Both the position numbers and the translations under genes were made by a program. Below are positions 1 to 8,987 of a stretch of 64,000 nucleotides of DNA, in pieces (within the stretch, counting starts at the first letter, position 1; each line of letters opens with the position of its first letter). Under the pieces are notes generated by a model. The model did no database searches. It was given only the letters and a program-made list of their open reading frames with translations, and was not told where the DNA came from. Source of the DNA: Roseovarius sp. W115 (GTDB taxonomy: Bacteria > Pseudomonadota > Alphaproteobacteria > Rhodobacterales > Rhodobacteraceae); the NCBI RefSeq assembly GCF_032842945.2, contig NZ_CP146606.1, forward strand, positions 434,001 to 498,000, written 5' to 3'.

Positions 1-3000
1 TGGCCCGGCTCGAGACATCGGTTTGCGATGCGTAAAGGCCAATAAAATACCCGAACACGCTTTGCGTGCCACGGTATTGCTCACGGCGATAAGAGAGGTT
101 GACCGAGTACTGGGTCTGCCCTTCGTCCGTGTCGGTATAATTGAGCGACCCCTCAAAGATTTCGCGACGATCCGCAAGACAGTTGTGTTGGTCGTTCACG
201 AACTGTCCATCTGCTGTAAAGAACCCGTCACTGCCATCCGCGTTAAAGCTGCGAACCAAGTTTGTGTCGTCGTTACAGGGGGCGATGTAGGCCTCTGCGT
301 CCTCAAGCGCTCTGAACTCAACCCGGCGATTTTGTTCTCTGCCCACAGCCGTTGCGTTGGTCGCAATGGGCTGCGCTTCGCCATAGCCGCGCGCTACAAA
401 ACCTGCCGTGTCTATGCCGCGCTCTGTCAGGGCACGCAGCACAGCGGTCACGCGACGCTGGCTCAGATCCTGATTATACTCTGCCGAGGCATTGCTGTCG
501 GTATGCCCTGCCAGTTCAAAGGCGCTTCCCGAACAGCTGCGCAGGATCGTTGCGATCTCATCCAGCAACTGACTGCTTTGTGGTTTGATGATCGCTTTGT
601 CGGTATCAAATAGGATTTTTTCCTGGGCCAGGCGCGAATTCACACCCGCCAGACAAGCATCCCGCGCGCGGCGCTGCAAGCGGTCCACGGCGTCGCCGGA
701 AAACCGGCTCATTTGACGGGATTGCGTCGCCAGCGTATTGGCCAGGTCTTCTTCCAGGATATCTTTGAGATCTTCTTCGATTTCGTCGATAAGGCCACCC
801 GTTCCAACCAGAACAGTTACAACTGCGGTGTCACAGTTGGTCGGGTTGCCGACCTCGCAAATCTCATATGTCAGGGCATAAATCCCGGCTGTCGTTCCAG
901 CCAGAACCGTCACAACACCCGTGCCGGGATCAAGTGTGATCCCACCGGCAGGTGGCGTGACATTCAGGCCCAGCGCCGTGGTGCCATCCTGCGCTGTGCC
1001 AGTGGTATTGATTGTCACGTCAGTGCCAATGGCAGGGTTCGCAACGCCGCCCAGCGTGTCATTGGTGACAACGTTGGGAATTGTGCCGCCCGTTGTCTCG
1101 TCAATGGTTGGCGGTGTGTCATCGTTGGCGATGATTTCCGTCTGGTCGACCACAATCGTTACTTCTGCGGTGTCACAGTTGATCGGGTTGCCGACCTCAC
1201 AGATCTCGTAGGTATAGACAAATGTCCCGGGTGTCGTGCCGGGAGCTACGGTCACTTCACCATTAGCCGGGTTCAGAGTGATGCCGCCCGTGGCAGGGGT
1301 GACATCCAGACCAAGTGCGGTTGTGCCGTCCTGCGCGGTGCCCGCTTCATTCACGGTCACATCCGTGCCGATTGTCGGGTTGGCCACACCGCCGAGCGTG
1401 TCATTGGCCACGACATTCGGAATGGTGGCCCCAACGCCGCCCTGCGCAGCAGGTGGCGTATCATCATTGGCCACGATGGATGTCGGATCGACCAGAATTG
1501 TCACTTCGGCTGTGTCACAGTTGGTCGGATTGCCAACCTCGCAAATCTCGTAAGTGTAGACATAGTTGCCGGGTGTGGTGCCCGGAGCAACGGTTACAAC
1601 ACCATTGGCCGGGTTCAGAGTGATGCCGCCCGCGGCAGGGGTGACATCCAGACCAAGTGCGGTTGTGCCGTCCTGCGCGGTGCCGGTTTCATTCACGGTC
1701 ACATCCGTGCCGATTGTCGGGTTGGCCACACCGCCGAGCGTGTCATTGGCCACGACATTCGGGATGCTGGCCCCTGTGGTGCCATCGACATCGACAGGAC
1801 CATCGTCATTGGCCACAATCGAGGTTGCATCAACCACAATGGTCACTTCCGCCGTGTCACAGTTAGTTGGGTTGCCAACTTCGCAAATCTCGTAGGTGTA
1901 GACATAGGTGCCGGGCGTCGTGCCGGGGTCTACTGTCACTTCACCATTGGCTGGATTGAGCGTGATGCCCCCCGCAGCAGGGATGACATCAAGACCAAGC
2001 GCTGTCGTGCCATCTTGGGCCGTGCCGGCCTCATTGACGGTGACGTCTGTGCCGATGGCCGGGTTCAGCACGCCACCAAGCGTGTCATTGGTGACGACGT
2101 TGGGAATAGTGGCGCCTGCCGATCCGTCTACCGACGCCGGAGTGTCATCATTGGCGACAATCGCTGTGGCGAGAACTTCAATGGTGACTGTCGCCGTGTC
2201 ACAGTTGGTTGGGTTCCCGACCTCACAGATCTCGTAAGTGTATACGTATGTTCCGGGCGTTGTGCCGGGGTCCACGGTGATTTCACCATTGGCAGGATTC
2301 AGGGTGATGCCACCCGCAGCAGGGGTAACATCAAGACCAAGTACAGTCGTGCCATCCTGTGCCGTGCCTGTCTCATTGACAGTGACATCCGTGCCGATGG
2401 TCGGGTTCAGCACGCCACCAAGCGTGTCATTGGCGACCACGTTCGGTATGGTCGCACCTGTCGTGCTGTCTACATCAGCAGGGGTATCATCAATGGCGTC
2501 GATAGCCCGTGAAAGTTCTGAAAAATCGTCAATTCCGTGAAAGTCGGTGGCTGTTGCGGTGCTGCCAGCAGCTTGGTTGTAATCATAGGCTATTCCAAGC
2601 GATGAAACTGTGCCCGCATTGTTGACAACACCGATGAAAGTGGAAGTTGCCTGACCTTGTGTGATAGTTGTTATCAACGTTCCATCTATCGCCCGGATAT
2701 CAACAGAACCCGTCGCACTTGCGGCGATGGCGTTGCCGTCGCTCATTGTGAAAAGGGGTGTGCCGTTGGCCGAGATTGTAATCACATCCTCAAAATCGCC
2801 CACACCACCATGGTCAAACACATCGATGATGTTGAACGACAAGCCAAATGATGGCGACGCATCCGTGATTGAAACCGTTCCGTCAGTTATTCCTGAGGGA
2901 GGGTCGACGCGTGTCCCGCTTCCGCTGACAACGAATGCGGCTCCTGCCGTTAGGCTCAGAGGGTAACTGGACGAAACCGAAACTCCATTTGCATAAGTTG

Positions 3001-3196
3001 TCCCTGCCCCATTTGTCGGATCCGGGGCAGCGGTCACATCGCCAAGTGCGTTAAAGCCGGCTTGATCATTGATGTAGACGTCCAAACTTCCGACTGACAC
3101 TGTCTGAGCCTTGACTGTGGACGGCAGCACGACAGAGATGAGAATTAAAAAAACGAGGGTAGTAACCCACCTTGTTAACCAGAAGTACGATTTCAT
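1..3196 (-). CDS. Large exported repeat protein with OmpA-like C-terminal domain (3' end outside window)
   Basis: The frame is open from an ATG at 3196 to the left edge, about 1065 codons, and no stop is seen. It starts with a signal peptide (MKSYFWLTRW, hydrophobic run, cleavage near VKA-QTV). About 200 residues of beta-rich sequence follow, then five 114-residue repeats (about residues 232-802) with cadherin-like or Big_9-like features: an Asp-Asp entry, IPNVVANDTLGG, and YTYEICEVGNPTNCDT. Next come an acidic stretch (IDEIEEDLEDILEEDL) and an OmpA/MotB-type peptidoglycan-binding domain (about 855-965; LFDTDKAI, ELAGHTDSNA, LSQRRVTAVL, RGYGEAQP, NRRVEF). A further beta-strand-like segment continues out of the window. 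It is probably an outer-membrane-anchored surface protein or adhesin. The name is from domain pattern only. It is divergent from the 3650 operon across an AT-rich gap. Confidence 0.85.
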   Translation of the reverse strand, partial: MKSYFWLTRWVTTLVFLILISVVLPSTVKAQTVSVGSLDVYINDQAGFNALGDVTAAPDPTNGAGTTYANGVSVSSSYPLSLTAGAAFVVSGSGTRVDPPSGITDGTVSITDASPSFGLSFNIIDVFDHGGVGDFEDVITISANGTPLFTMSDGNAIAASATGSVDIRAIDGTLITTITQGQATSTFIGVVNNAGTVSSLGIAYDYNQAAGSTATATDFHGIDDFSELSRAIDAIDDTPADVDSTTGATIPNVVANDTLGGVLNPTIGTDVTVNETGTAQDGTTVLGLDVTPAAGGITLNPANGEITVDPGTTPGTYVYTYEICEVGNPTNCDTATVTIEVLATAIVANDDTPASVDGSAGATIPNVVTNDTLGGVLNPAIGTDVTVNEAGTAQDGTTALGLDVIPAAGGITLNPANGEVTVDPGTTPGTYVYTYEICEVGNPTNCDTAEVTIVVDATSIVANDDGPVDVDGTTGASIPNVVANDTLGGVANPTIGTDVTVNETGTAQDGTTALGLDVTPAAGGITLNPANGVVTVAPGTTPGNYVYTYEICEVGNPTNCDTAEVTILVDPTSIVANDDTPPAAQGGVGATIPNVVANDTLGGVANPTIGTDVTVNEAGTAQDGTTALGLDVTPATGGITLNPANGEVTVAPGTTPGTFVYTYEICEVGNPINCDTAEVTIVVDQTEIIANDDTPPTIDETTGGTIPNVVTNDTLGGVANPAIGTDVTINTTGTAQDGTTALGLNVTPPAGGITLDPGTGVVTVLAGTTAGIYALTYEICEVGNPTNCDTAVVTVLVGTGGLIDEIEEDLKDILEEDLANTLATQSRQMSRFSGDAVDRLQRRARDACLAGVNSRLAQEKILFDTDKAIIKPQSSQLLDEIATILRSCSGSAFELAGHTDSNASAEYNQDLSQRRVTAVLRALTERGIDTAGFVARGYGEAQPIATNATAVGREQNRRVEFRALEDAEAYIAPCNDDTNLVRSFNADGSDGFFTADGQFVNDQHNCLADRREIFEGSLNYTDTDEGQTQYSVNLSYRREQYRGTQSVFGYFIGLYASQTDVSSRA
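791..2500 (-). repeat. Five in-register 342-bp tandem coding repeats
   Basis: The segment encoding EICEVGNPTNCDT recurs with its anchor (gtgtcac on the plus strand) at 828, 1170, 1512, 1854 and 2196, exactly 342 bp apart each time. This gives five 114-codon units with no indel between copies. Copies 2-4 are nearly identical over long stretches; the outer ones diverge more, especially in the linker after the Asp-Asp motif. Unit boundaries are approximate. Confidence 0.9.
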
Positions 3197-3649
3197 GACG
3201 TTACACACACGACCGTAATGACAACCTAACACAATACTGCTTCCCCGTTTTTAGTCTTACTCGCTAGTCAACTGCCGCTTTTCTTTGCACGGCTTTTGTC
3301 GCAAACGACTATTTCCCAAAATCAAAACTCAAAAAGGGGAAAAATTTCTGAACGTGCCTTTTTTTCGACATAATGTTTCGAAGTTACAAAAAAGACACAG
3401 GTTAATTGCCGTTTTAGTATAGTCCGACAAAACACAACTCTTTTTGCGGGTTTTCAGCGCGAAACCGCGCGTCGGTTTTTGGGAATTTTTTGTGCGCGCT
3501 GCCGCAAAAAGGCTGCCCTTTATGCCGAATTTGTGATGTCCCATGCGGTGCTTGAGATATGCCTTTTGAACTCTATCGTTGAAACGGATTCACCAAAAGA
3601 ATAGAGCTTTTGGGCAAAACGTTTTCACGAGAAAGAGGCCGAGTAATCT
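3197..3649. other. AT-rich gene-free gap between divergent genes
   Basis: This 453-bp stretch is clearly more AT-rich than its surroundings, with several A and T runs. It must hold the promoters of the exported repeat protein (minus strand) and of the four-gene operon starting at 3650 (plus strand). A short frame at 3329-3544 has no recognisable protein character and I do not call it. I see no convincing operator, RNA gene or terminator. Confidence 0.6.
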
Positions 3650-5296
3650 TTGCCAGTTGAGCACCACAGCATCGGCGCAGGCTCTTGTCCGGCAGCTGTA
3701 TCCGCCGGGCACCCAATCGCAGCGGACATCGCTTGGAAAGTTCTGTGTCAGGGCGGAAATATGGTGGATGCCGGAGTTGCCGCTGTTTTGGCTTTGACGG
3801 TTGTTCATTCTGAACAAGTGCAATTGGGTGGCATTCTGCCTGCTTTGGTGAAGCCTGCCGATTCCGGGTATGTTTTTGCGATCGAAGGCGTTGGTCGCTG
3901 GCCCAAGGCAACGGCCCCCGAAGTGTTGCACCGCGATCATCGTGGCCGCATCCCGCGTGGCATCCTGAGGACTGTGACACCAGCATTGCCAGACGCGTGT
4001 TTTACAGCACTGGACCGGTTTGGCACGATGCCATTTGGGGATCTTGCCAAACCAGCTCAAGCGCTTGCATCGGATGGATTTGAGGCGCATGAGGATCTGG
4101 TCGCGGCCACCGCGACATATGAACGGCATTACCGAACCTACCCGGAAAACACCTCGATCTGGTTGCCAAATGACCGACCGGTGCAACCAGCCGAGAGATT
4201 TCGACAACCCAAACTTGGCGCAACATTGCAGCGTTTGATCGACGCCGAAGAACGAGGCGGTGCGCAAGCCGCACGGACTTTGTTCTACGAAGGTAGCTTG
4301 GCGCAAGAAATGTTGGCACATGTGCATATAGAAGGTGGTTGGCTGTCTGCGGATGATATGGCAGGCCACACAACGCCCATTGTCTCGGCGGTGTCGGGTA
4401 AGGCTTTTGGGGCTACGATTTATACACCTGACACATGGTGCCAGGGTCCAACCTTGATCCAATGTCTGCAAATTGCAGAGGCTTTGGGCATTCAGGATCA
4501 AGCGCCCGAAGACTGGTGGCACTTGATCCTTGAAACGATCAAGCTTGGGTTTGCGGATCGGGACAAATATTTTGGCGATCCCTATTTTGTTGACGTCCCA
4601 CTGGAGCGACTTTTGTCCGAGACCCACGCGAAAGAGCTTGCAAACACCGTCGGCCCTACGGCGCGGTCGCGTGGAGACGATATTCGTACTGGTGCGCCAC
4701 CACTGGATACGTCCGTTGTCAGCATTGTTGACTTTGACGGCGGGGTGTTTGTGGCAACCCCAAGCGATATGTCTCACGACTCGCCGGCCGTGCCGGGGCT
4801 AGGGTTCGTGATGTCCACGCGGGGAGGGCAAAGCCAGGTGTCGTCCGAGCACCCCGCGTGTCTTGCCCCCGGCAAACGTCCCCGCGCCAGTGCTAGCCCA
4901 TTCCTTTTGATAGATGATGATGGCCGGACGGTTGCGGGCGGTGGTCCCGGCGCCGATCTGGCCATTCAGGCCAGTGTCGCAATACTGACGCAGCATCTGG
5001 GCCAGAACATACCCTTAGACCAAGCTCTTTCAGCGCCACGTGCCTATACGCTTGAACCACCTGGCTCTTCGGCTCCGCATTTGACATTTCCCGGCAAGGT
5101 CCGCGCCGAACCTGACCTGCCAAACGACATCTGCGACGGCCTTTCGAAGCGTGGGCACCTTGTGTCAAAGAGTGACTCCGGTCGTGCAGTGACCCCGTCC
5201 ATTTGCGCGATTGAGCTCGACGCGCAAAATGGAGTTGTCCGAGCACATGGCGATCCACGCCGCTTGAGCGGTCAGAAAACTGGACCAAAACCATGA
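3650..5296 (+). CDS. Gamma-glutamyltranspeptidase-like Ntn-hydrolase family protein
   Basis: This 548-residue protein follows the gamma-glutamyltranspeptidase fold order: SAGHPIAADIAWKVL and GGNMVDAGVAAVLAL near the N-terminus, the conserved helix region ETIKLGFADRDKYFGDP, then LDTSVVSIVDFDG. There Thr354 sits where the autocatalytic Thr of the family lies. The C-terminal half has AGGGPGADLAIQ. No signal peptide is visible, so it is probably cytoplasmic, unlike the usual periplasmic enzymes. The start is a TTG at 3650, because an in-frame stop lies at 3644 and later ATGs would cut into the fold; a purine-rich RBS precedes it. It overlaps the next gene by ATGA. In this operon it may hydrolyse or transfer a gamma-glutamyl-type amide (inference). 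A cephalosporin-acylase-like amidase is the main alternative. Confidence 0.8.
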   Translation: MPVEHHSIGAGSCPAAVSAGHPIAADIAWKVLCQGGNMVDAGVAAVLALTVVHSEQVQLGGILPALVKPADSGYVFAIEGVGRWPKATAPEVLHRDHRGRIPRGILRTVTPALPDACFTALDRFGTMPFGDLAKPAQALASDGFEAHEDLVAATATYERHYRTYPENTSIWLPNDRPVQPAERFRQPKLGATLQRLIDAEERGGAQAARTLFYEGSLAQEMLAHVHIEGGWLSADDMAGHTTPIVSAVSGKAFGATIYTPDTWCQGPTLIQCLQIAEALGIQDQAPEDWWHLILETIKLGFADRDKYFGDPYFVDVPLERLLSETHAKELANTVGPTARSRGDDIRTGAPPLDTSVVSIVDFDGGVFVATPSDMSHDSPAVPGLGFVMSTRGGQSQVSSEHPACLAPGKRPRASASPFLLIDDDGRTVAGGGPGADLAIQASVAILTQHLGQNIPLDQALSAPRAYTLEPPGSSAPHLTFPGKVRAEPDLPNDICDGLSKRGHLVSKSDSGRAVTPSICAIELDAQNGVVRAHGDPRRLSGQKTGPKP

Positions 5297-6465
5297 TCGA
5301 GCTGGGCAATATCGGCCCCTACATTGCGTCGGCCGTGCCAAGCATAGATGCCCTGGACAAAATCCGGTGGCAGGCGTTCATTGGACCCGATCAACCTTAT
5401 CTCGATCCGCGCCATCTTGGTATCTTGGAAAAAACCGGTCTGATCGGTGAAGCAGTCGGGATTATACCCTATTACGTGACCCTGACGGATCAAGCGGGCG
5501 TTTTGAAAGGGGCGGCCCCTGCATTTCTCAAAGACAATTCCAACGGTGAGCTTGGTATAGATTGGGGCCTGCCGTTGGCGCATGAACGCGCAGTGGGGCC
5601 GTATTACCCCAAGTTGGTTGTTGAAGTGCCATTGACACCGTGGCCAGGCCAACGGCTTTTGGTCGATCATGCGGAGGACTGCATTGCGATCAGGGAGTCG
5701 CTCTTGATCGCACTCAATCAACTGGCCCAAAAAACCGGCGTGCGCTCTGTTCAAATCGCCTATGGCACGCGTGAGGATCAAGTTGCGGCTCAAGCACAGG
5801 GATACGTCCCTGCTGATACGCTGACATTCACATGGCGAAGCCGCGCGGAGACAGACTTTGACGCGTTTCGGTCTTCTCTGACAAAAGGCGGTCGGTGGAG
5901 GCTGAAAACGGAATACGAAAAGCGCGTGGCCGAAGGGGTTGTGATACGGCGTGTCCAGGGATCCGAAATAACGCCTGATTTAATGTCAAAAATCCACGAA
6001 CTGTACTGCGATGTCTTTGAGCAGCACGCGCATGCCGAATGGCTAAACCGCGCGTATTTCGATGCGTTGCTACAGACGATGCCCGATGCCATAGAATTCC
6101 TGGCCGCGTGGGAAGATGACGTCCCAATTGCCGGACTTCTTTGTTTTTGCGGGGAAAAAACAATTTCTGCACAGCATTGGGTCACAAAATCGGCCCGGAT
6201 AGGCCTTTTATTCTCTCTGATGTATCATTCCTACAAAGAGGCAATAGAGAGAGGATATTCGGCCGTGGACTATGGAACGATTGGCGCGCACAAGGCGCTC
6301 CGGGCCGCGGCGCCCGAGCCTTTGTTTCATGCCTTCAAATTCGTGGATGACGCTTTTCAGAATTTGGCGACAACCGTTCTTGCCAAACGCCAAAAAGTGC
6401 ACGAGGCCGCCTATCTCGATTTTGCGCGTCAGGTTCCCTACAAGGATAAAAGGCTACCGGAATGA
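5293..6465 (+). CDS. FemAB/DUF482-like GNAT-fold acyltransferase
   Basis: The 390-residue product resembles the FemAB-like (DUF482) group of GNAT-fold transferases, which move an acyl or aminoacyl group to an amine. Supporting features are the N-terminal region around RWQAFIGPDQPYLDPRHL, a central TFTWRSRAETDFDAFRSS, then LTKGGRWRLKTEYEKRV, and the C-terminal acceptor-site-like stretch QHWVTKSARIGLLFSLMYHS with GYSAVDYGTIGAHKALR. It is translationally coupled on both sides by ATGA overlaps, to the GGT-like gene and to the thioesterase. Coupling to an AMP ligase-carrier protein suggests that it takes its acyl donor from the carrier domain rather than from tRNA or CoA (inference). The substrate cannot be read from the sequence. 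Confidence 0.75.
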   Translation: MIELGNIGPYIASAVPSIDALDKIRWQAFIGPDQPYLDPRHLGILEKTGLIGEAVGIIPYYVTLTDQAGVLKGAAPAFLKDNSNGELGIDWGLPLAHERAVGPYYPKLVVEVPLTPWPGQRLLVDHAEDCIAIRESLLIALNQLAQKTGVRSVQIAYGTREDQVAAQAQGYVPADTLTFTWRSRAETDFDAFRSSLTKGGRWRLKTEYEKRVAEGVVIRRVQGSEITPDLMSKIHELYCDVFEQHAHAEWLNRAYFDALLQTMPDAIEFLAAWEDDVPIAGLLCFCGEKTISAQHWVTKSARIGLLFSLMYHSYKEAIERGYSAVDYGTIGAHKALRAAAPEPLFHAFKFVDDAFQNLATTVLAKRQKVHEAAYLDFARQVPYKDKRLPE

Positions 6466-7259
6466 ATGCGCAAACAGGTCTTGAAGGTATGAAACTTTTG
6501 ACGCTGCAGCCCAAGGCGACGGGTGTTCCATTTGTCTTCACGCCTGATCTTGGAGGCAATCTATTGTATTCCCGCGATCTGGTGCCGCGTCTGCCCTCCG
6601 GGTTGGCCCCCTATGGGCTAAGCCTGACTGAAAATGCGCTTGGCGCGCTGGACAGCCTTAAAATTGAATCCTTGGCCGCAGACTTCGCAGAGTATTTGCG
6701 CAACCGATGGCCAGATGGGGCGTTACACTTGGCGGGATTTTCCTTTGCGGGTGTTCTTGCTTTTGAAACAGCCCGAATGCTGACAAACAGAAACCGACCT
6801 GTGTCGCATATCTGGCTTTTTGACACACGTGTGCATCGCTTGCACATGCCAAGCGCGATCTTCAGATCCCCGGTGCTTGAGATGAAATGTCTTCTGGTTC
6901 ATGCCGCAAAGAGCATATTTAAGCGCCCAAGCGATCCTGACACAATGCTGCGCAGTTACAGACTGCTTGAGATAGACCTCAAGCAACGCCCCAAAGCGTA
7001 TTGGCCAACTATCCGCGCCCTTCACAAAGCGCTGGAAAACTATCGTCCTGATCCCTTCGACAAAACACCCGTCACTCTGTTTCGAACGAAAGAACCAAAT
7101 CCGCTACTCGCCAGACCTCGTCACCTTGGGTGGGACAGACTCACGCCTGATAAATTGCGTGTTGTCGATGTCGATGCTGAGCATCTGACGATCATGCATA
7201 CTGCAGCGAGCCTGGAGACAATCACCGACTGCTTGTCGCAGGCCGTCAACTCCGGGTAA
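6462..7259 (+). CDS. Stand-alone (type II-like) thioesterase of the alpha/beta hydrolase fold
   Basis: This 265-residue protein matches the NRPS/PKS thioesterase family. An early loop reads PFVFTPDLGGNLLYSRDL, the nucleophile elbow is LAGFSFAGVLAFE with Ser94 in a GxSxG setting, and the likely catalytic His is in DVDAEHLTIMHT (His241). The lid and helical insertions are of normal length. Stand-alone thioesterases of this type release or edit acyl groups on carrier domains, and the next gene encodes one. It overlaps the acyltransferase by ATGA and is followed by 42 bp before the AMP ligase, so the four genes are almost surely one transcript. Confidence 0.85.
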   Translation: MNAQTGLEGMKLLTLQPKATGVPFVFTPDLGGNLLYSRDLVPRLPSGLAPYGLSLTENALGALDSLKIESLAADFAEYLRNRWPDGALHLAGFSFAGVLAFETARMLTNRNRPVSHIWLFDTRVHRLHMPSAIFRSPVLEMKCLLVHAAKSIFKRPSDPDTMLRSYRLLEIDLKQRPKAYWPTIRALHKALENYRPDPFDKTPVTLFRTKEPNPLLARPRHLGWDRLTPDKLRVVDVDAEHLTIMHTAASLETITDCLSQAVNSG

Positions 7260-7301
7260 GAGGCGGCTTATGAACAACACCTCCCGAAACAATGAGCTTA
7301 T

Positions 7302-8987
7302 GTGATGTTGGCAGAAAAGATCGACCAGTGTTTGCAAGGTGACCGACAGATTGCCATTTTGCCAGACGGTCCCCTGTCAACCACCGAATTGCGCAAGCGC
7401 ATGTCCGGGCTTGAACAAGCTATTTCTGCAAAATCAGCGACAAATGCGGTGGTCGCAATTTGCTGCAAGTCAGACAGGTTTGTCATTGCAGCACTGTCCT
7501 CCTGTCTACGGCTTGGACGTCCGGCTTTGATCTGCGATCCAAACGGCACGCTGGATGAAACTATCGCGCTGCTCAAACATAGCAGGGCGGCGGCATTTGT
7601 AACAGACGGCGATCCCAACTGGCTTGCGGATCATATGCCCGATTTGCTCGTTTTGGATGCTTCAGTTACCGGTGAAAACACACAGCATCCTGTGCCAACA
7701 CACCCATCCTCAACGGCTTTGCTTGTGGCCACCTCGGGGACAACGGACCGGCCAAAGATTGTCGCTCTGAGCCACGACAACTTGAGGGCCCAGTTCTCTA
7801 TTTTTCAAGACGTGTACGGTTTTGATGCCGAAACTCGTGCGCTCAATCTTCTGCCGCTTCACCATGTTGACGGTATCATCCGCGGCCCGTTGCTGGCACT
7901 CTGGTTTGGTGCGACATTGCTCCGGCCACGCCCCTTCTCGGCGCAGGCAAGTCAGGTCGTTCTTGATGATCTTGCCGCCCATGACGCGACGCACATGATC
8001 ACTGTGCCTGCCATGTTGCGCATTATGCTCCGGGCGCATGACCCCGCACGGTTCAGCATGCCACACTCCATGCAGTACATCCTTTGCAGCGCGGATTACC
8101 TAGATGCAGATCTATGGCATGCTGCGGAAGGCGCATTCAACATTCCAGTGGTCAATGCCTATGGTTTGAGCGAGGTCGTGTGCGACGCGCTTATTGCGGG
8201 CCCTGATGACGCCACGCGCGTTGTGGGATCCATTGGTGTTGCCCGGGGGCTTACAGCCAGGGTTCTGCGCGAAGACGGACGAGACTGTGCGGTCGGCGAA
8301 ATTGGCGAATTGACCATCGAAGGCGGCACCGTGATGCAGGGGTATCTCTATGATGCGCCAGCCACAGAAGCGGTTCTGAAAGAGGGTGTGTTCCGTACTG
8401 GAGATCTCGTTCATCTCGATCAGAACGGTGTCTTTGTGTTTGAAGGGCGCAAGAAAAATGTTGTCGTCGTCGGCGGTGTCACGATCCATCCCGAAGCCGT
8501 AACAGAGGTGCTCTCTGCCCTGCCGGGCGTGGCCGAGGCCTATGCCTTTGGCCACCGAACCGAGACCGGCGAAGAACTGTTGGCAGCGGTGTGCCCCTTG
8601 CCCGATGCGTCACTCGATCTGGACCGCGTTTATGCCGAGTGCAGGACCAGACTTTCACCCGAAAAACAACCTTCGCGCTTGATACTTCTTCCGGCTTTGC
8701 CGCGACGCGCATCAGGCAAGGTCGACAAGGCGGCAATCCTGGATGCCATGCCCAAAACCAAGGGCACGTCAGTTGAGCAGATCGCCGCAAACTGTTTTGG
8801 TGTGAATGTCGATGACATATCTGAGGACTCCTCGCCCTTTAACACCGCTGGATGGGATTCCCTTGCGCATATGAACTTCATCGAAATGCTCGAAGAAACC
8901 TTTGATTTCACGGTGTCGCCTGAGGATGTTGCAGGTCTGTTTTCAATTTCTGATGCGCTTGAGATCGTAAATCAGCGAAAAGGATAA
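7302..8987 (+). CDS. AMP-dependent acyl/amino-acid ligase fused to a carrier protein domain
   Basis: This is a two-domain protein of 561 residues. Residues 1 to about 480 are an ANL-superfamily adenylation domain: TSGTTDRPK P-loop (near 145), LLPLHHVDGI, NAYGLSE (near 287), FRTGDL (near 366), GRKKNVVVVGGV, and PRRASGKVDK with the A10-type lysine. Residues from about 490 to 561 form an acyl/peptidyl carrier domain with AGWDSLAHM; Ser519 would carry phosphopantetheine. The enzyme would activate a carboxylic or amino acid and load it on its own carrier arm. The HHVDGI motif is more like aliphatic or aryl acid ligases than classic amino-acid A domains, so substrate class is open. A trailing gap without an obvious terminator follows. 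Confidence 0.88.
   Translation: MMLAEKIDQCLQGDRQIAILPDGPLSTTELRKRMSGLEQAISAKSATNAVVAICCKSDRFVIAALSSCLRLGRPALICDPNGTLDETIALLKHSRAAAFVTDGDPNWLADHMPDLLVLDASVTGENTQHPVPTHPSSTALLVATSGTTDRPKIVALSHDNLRAQFSIFQDVYGFDAETRALNLLPLHHVDGIIRGPLLALWFGATLLRPRPFSAQASQVVLDDLAAHDATHMITVPAMLRIMLRAHDPARFSMPHSMQYILCSADYLDADLWHAAEGAFNIPVVNAYGLSEVVCDALIAGPDDATRVVGSIGVARGLTARVLREDGRDCAVGEIGELTIEGGTVMQGYLYDAPATEAVLKEGVFRTGDLVHLDQNGVFVFEGRKKNVVVVGGVTIHPEAVTEVLSALPGVAEAYAFGHRTETGEELLAAVCPLPDASLDLDRVYAECRTRLSPEKQPSRLILLPALPRRASGKVDKAAILDAMPKTKGTSVEQIAANCFGVNVDDISEDSSPFNTAGWDSLAHMNFIEMLEETFDFTVSPEDVAGLFSISDALEIVNQRKG

Noticed and set aside
713..2512. A 599-codon plus-strand open frame through the repeat region
   Set aside because: It is the antisense of the repeated minus-strand gene. 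Its length comes from the 342-bp period keeping the frame open, and its translation has no protein character, while the minus strand has a signal peptide, repeats and an OmpA domain.
3329..3544. A 71-codon minus-strand frame in the AT-rich gap
   Set aside because: It has no recognisable motif, no good RBS and atypical composition; the gap is better read as a promoter region.
3590..4777. A 395-codon minus-strand frame
   Set aside because: It lies antisense to the GGT-like gene, which has clear family motifs. The minus-strand translation is rich in Arg, His, Trp and Cys, as expected of a shadow frame.
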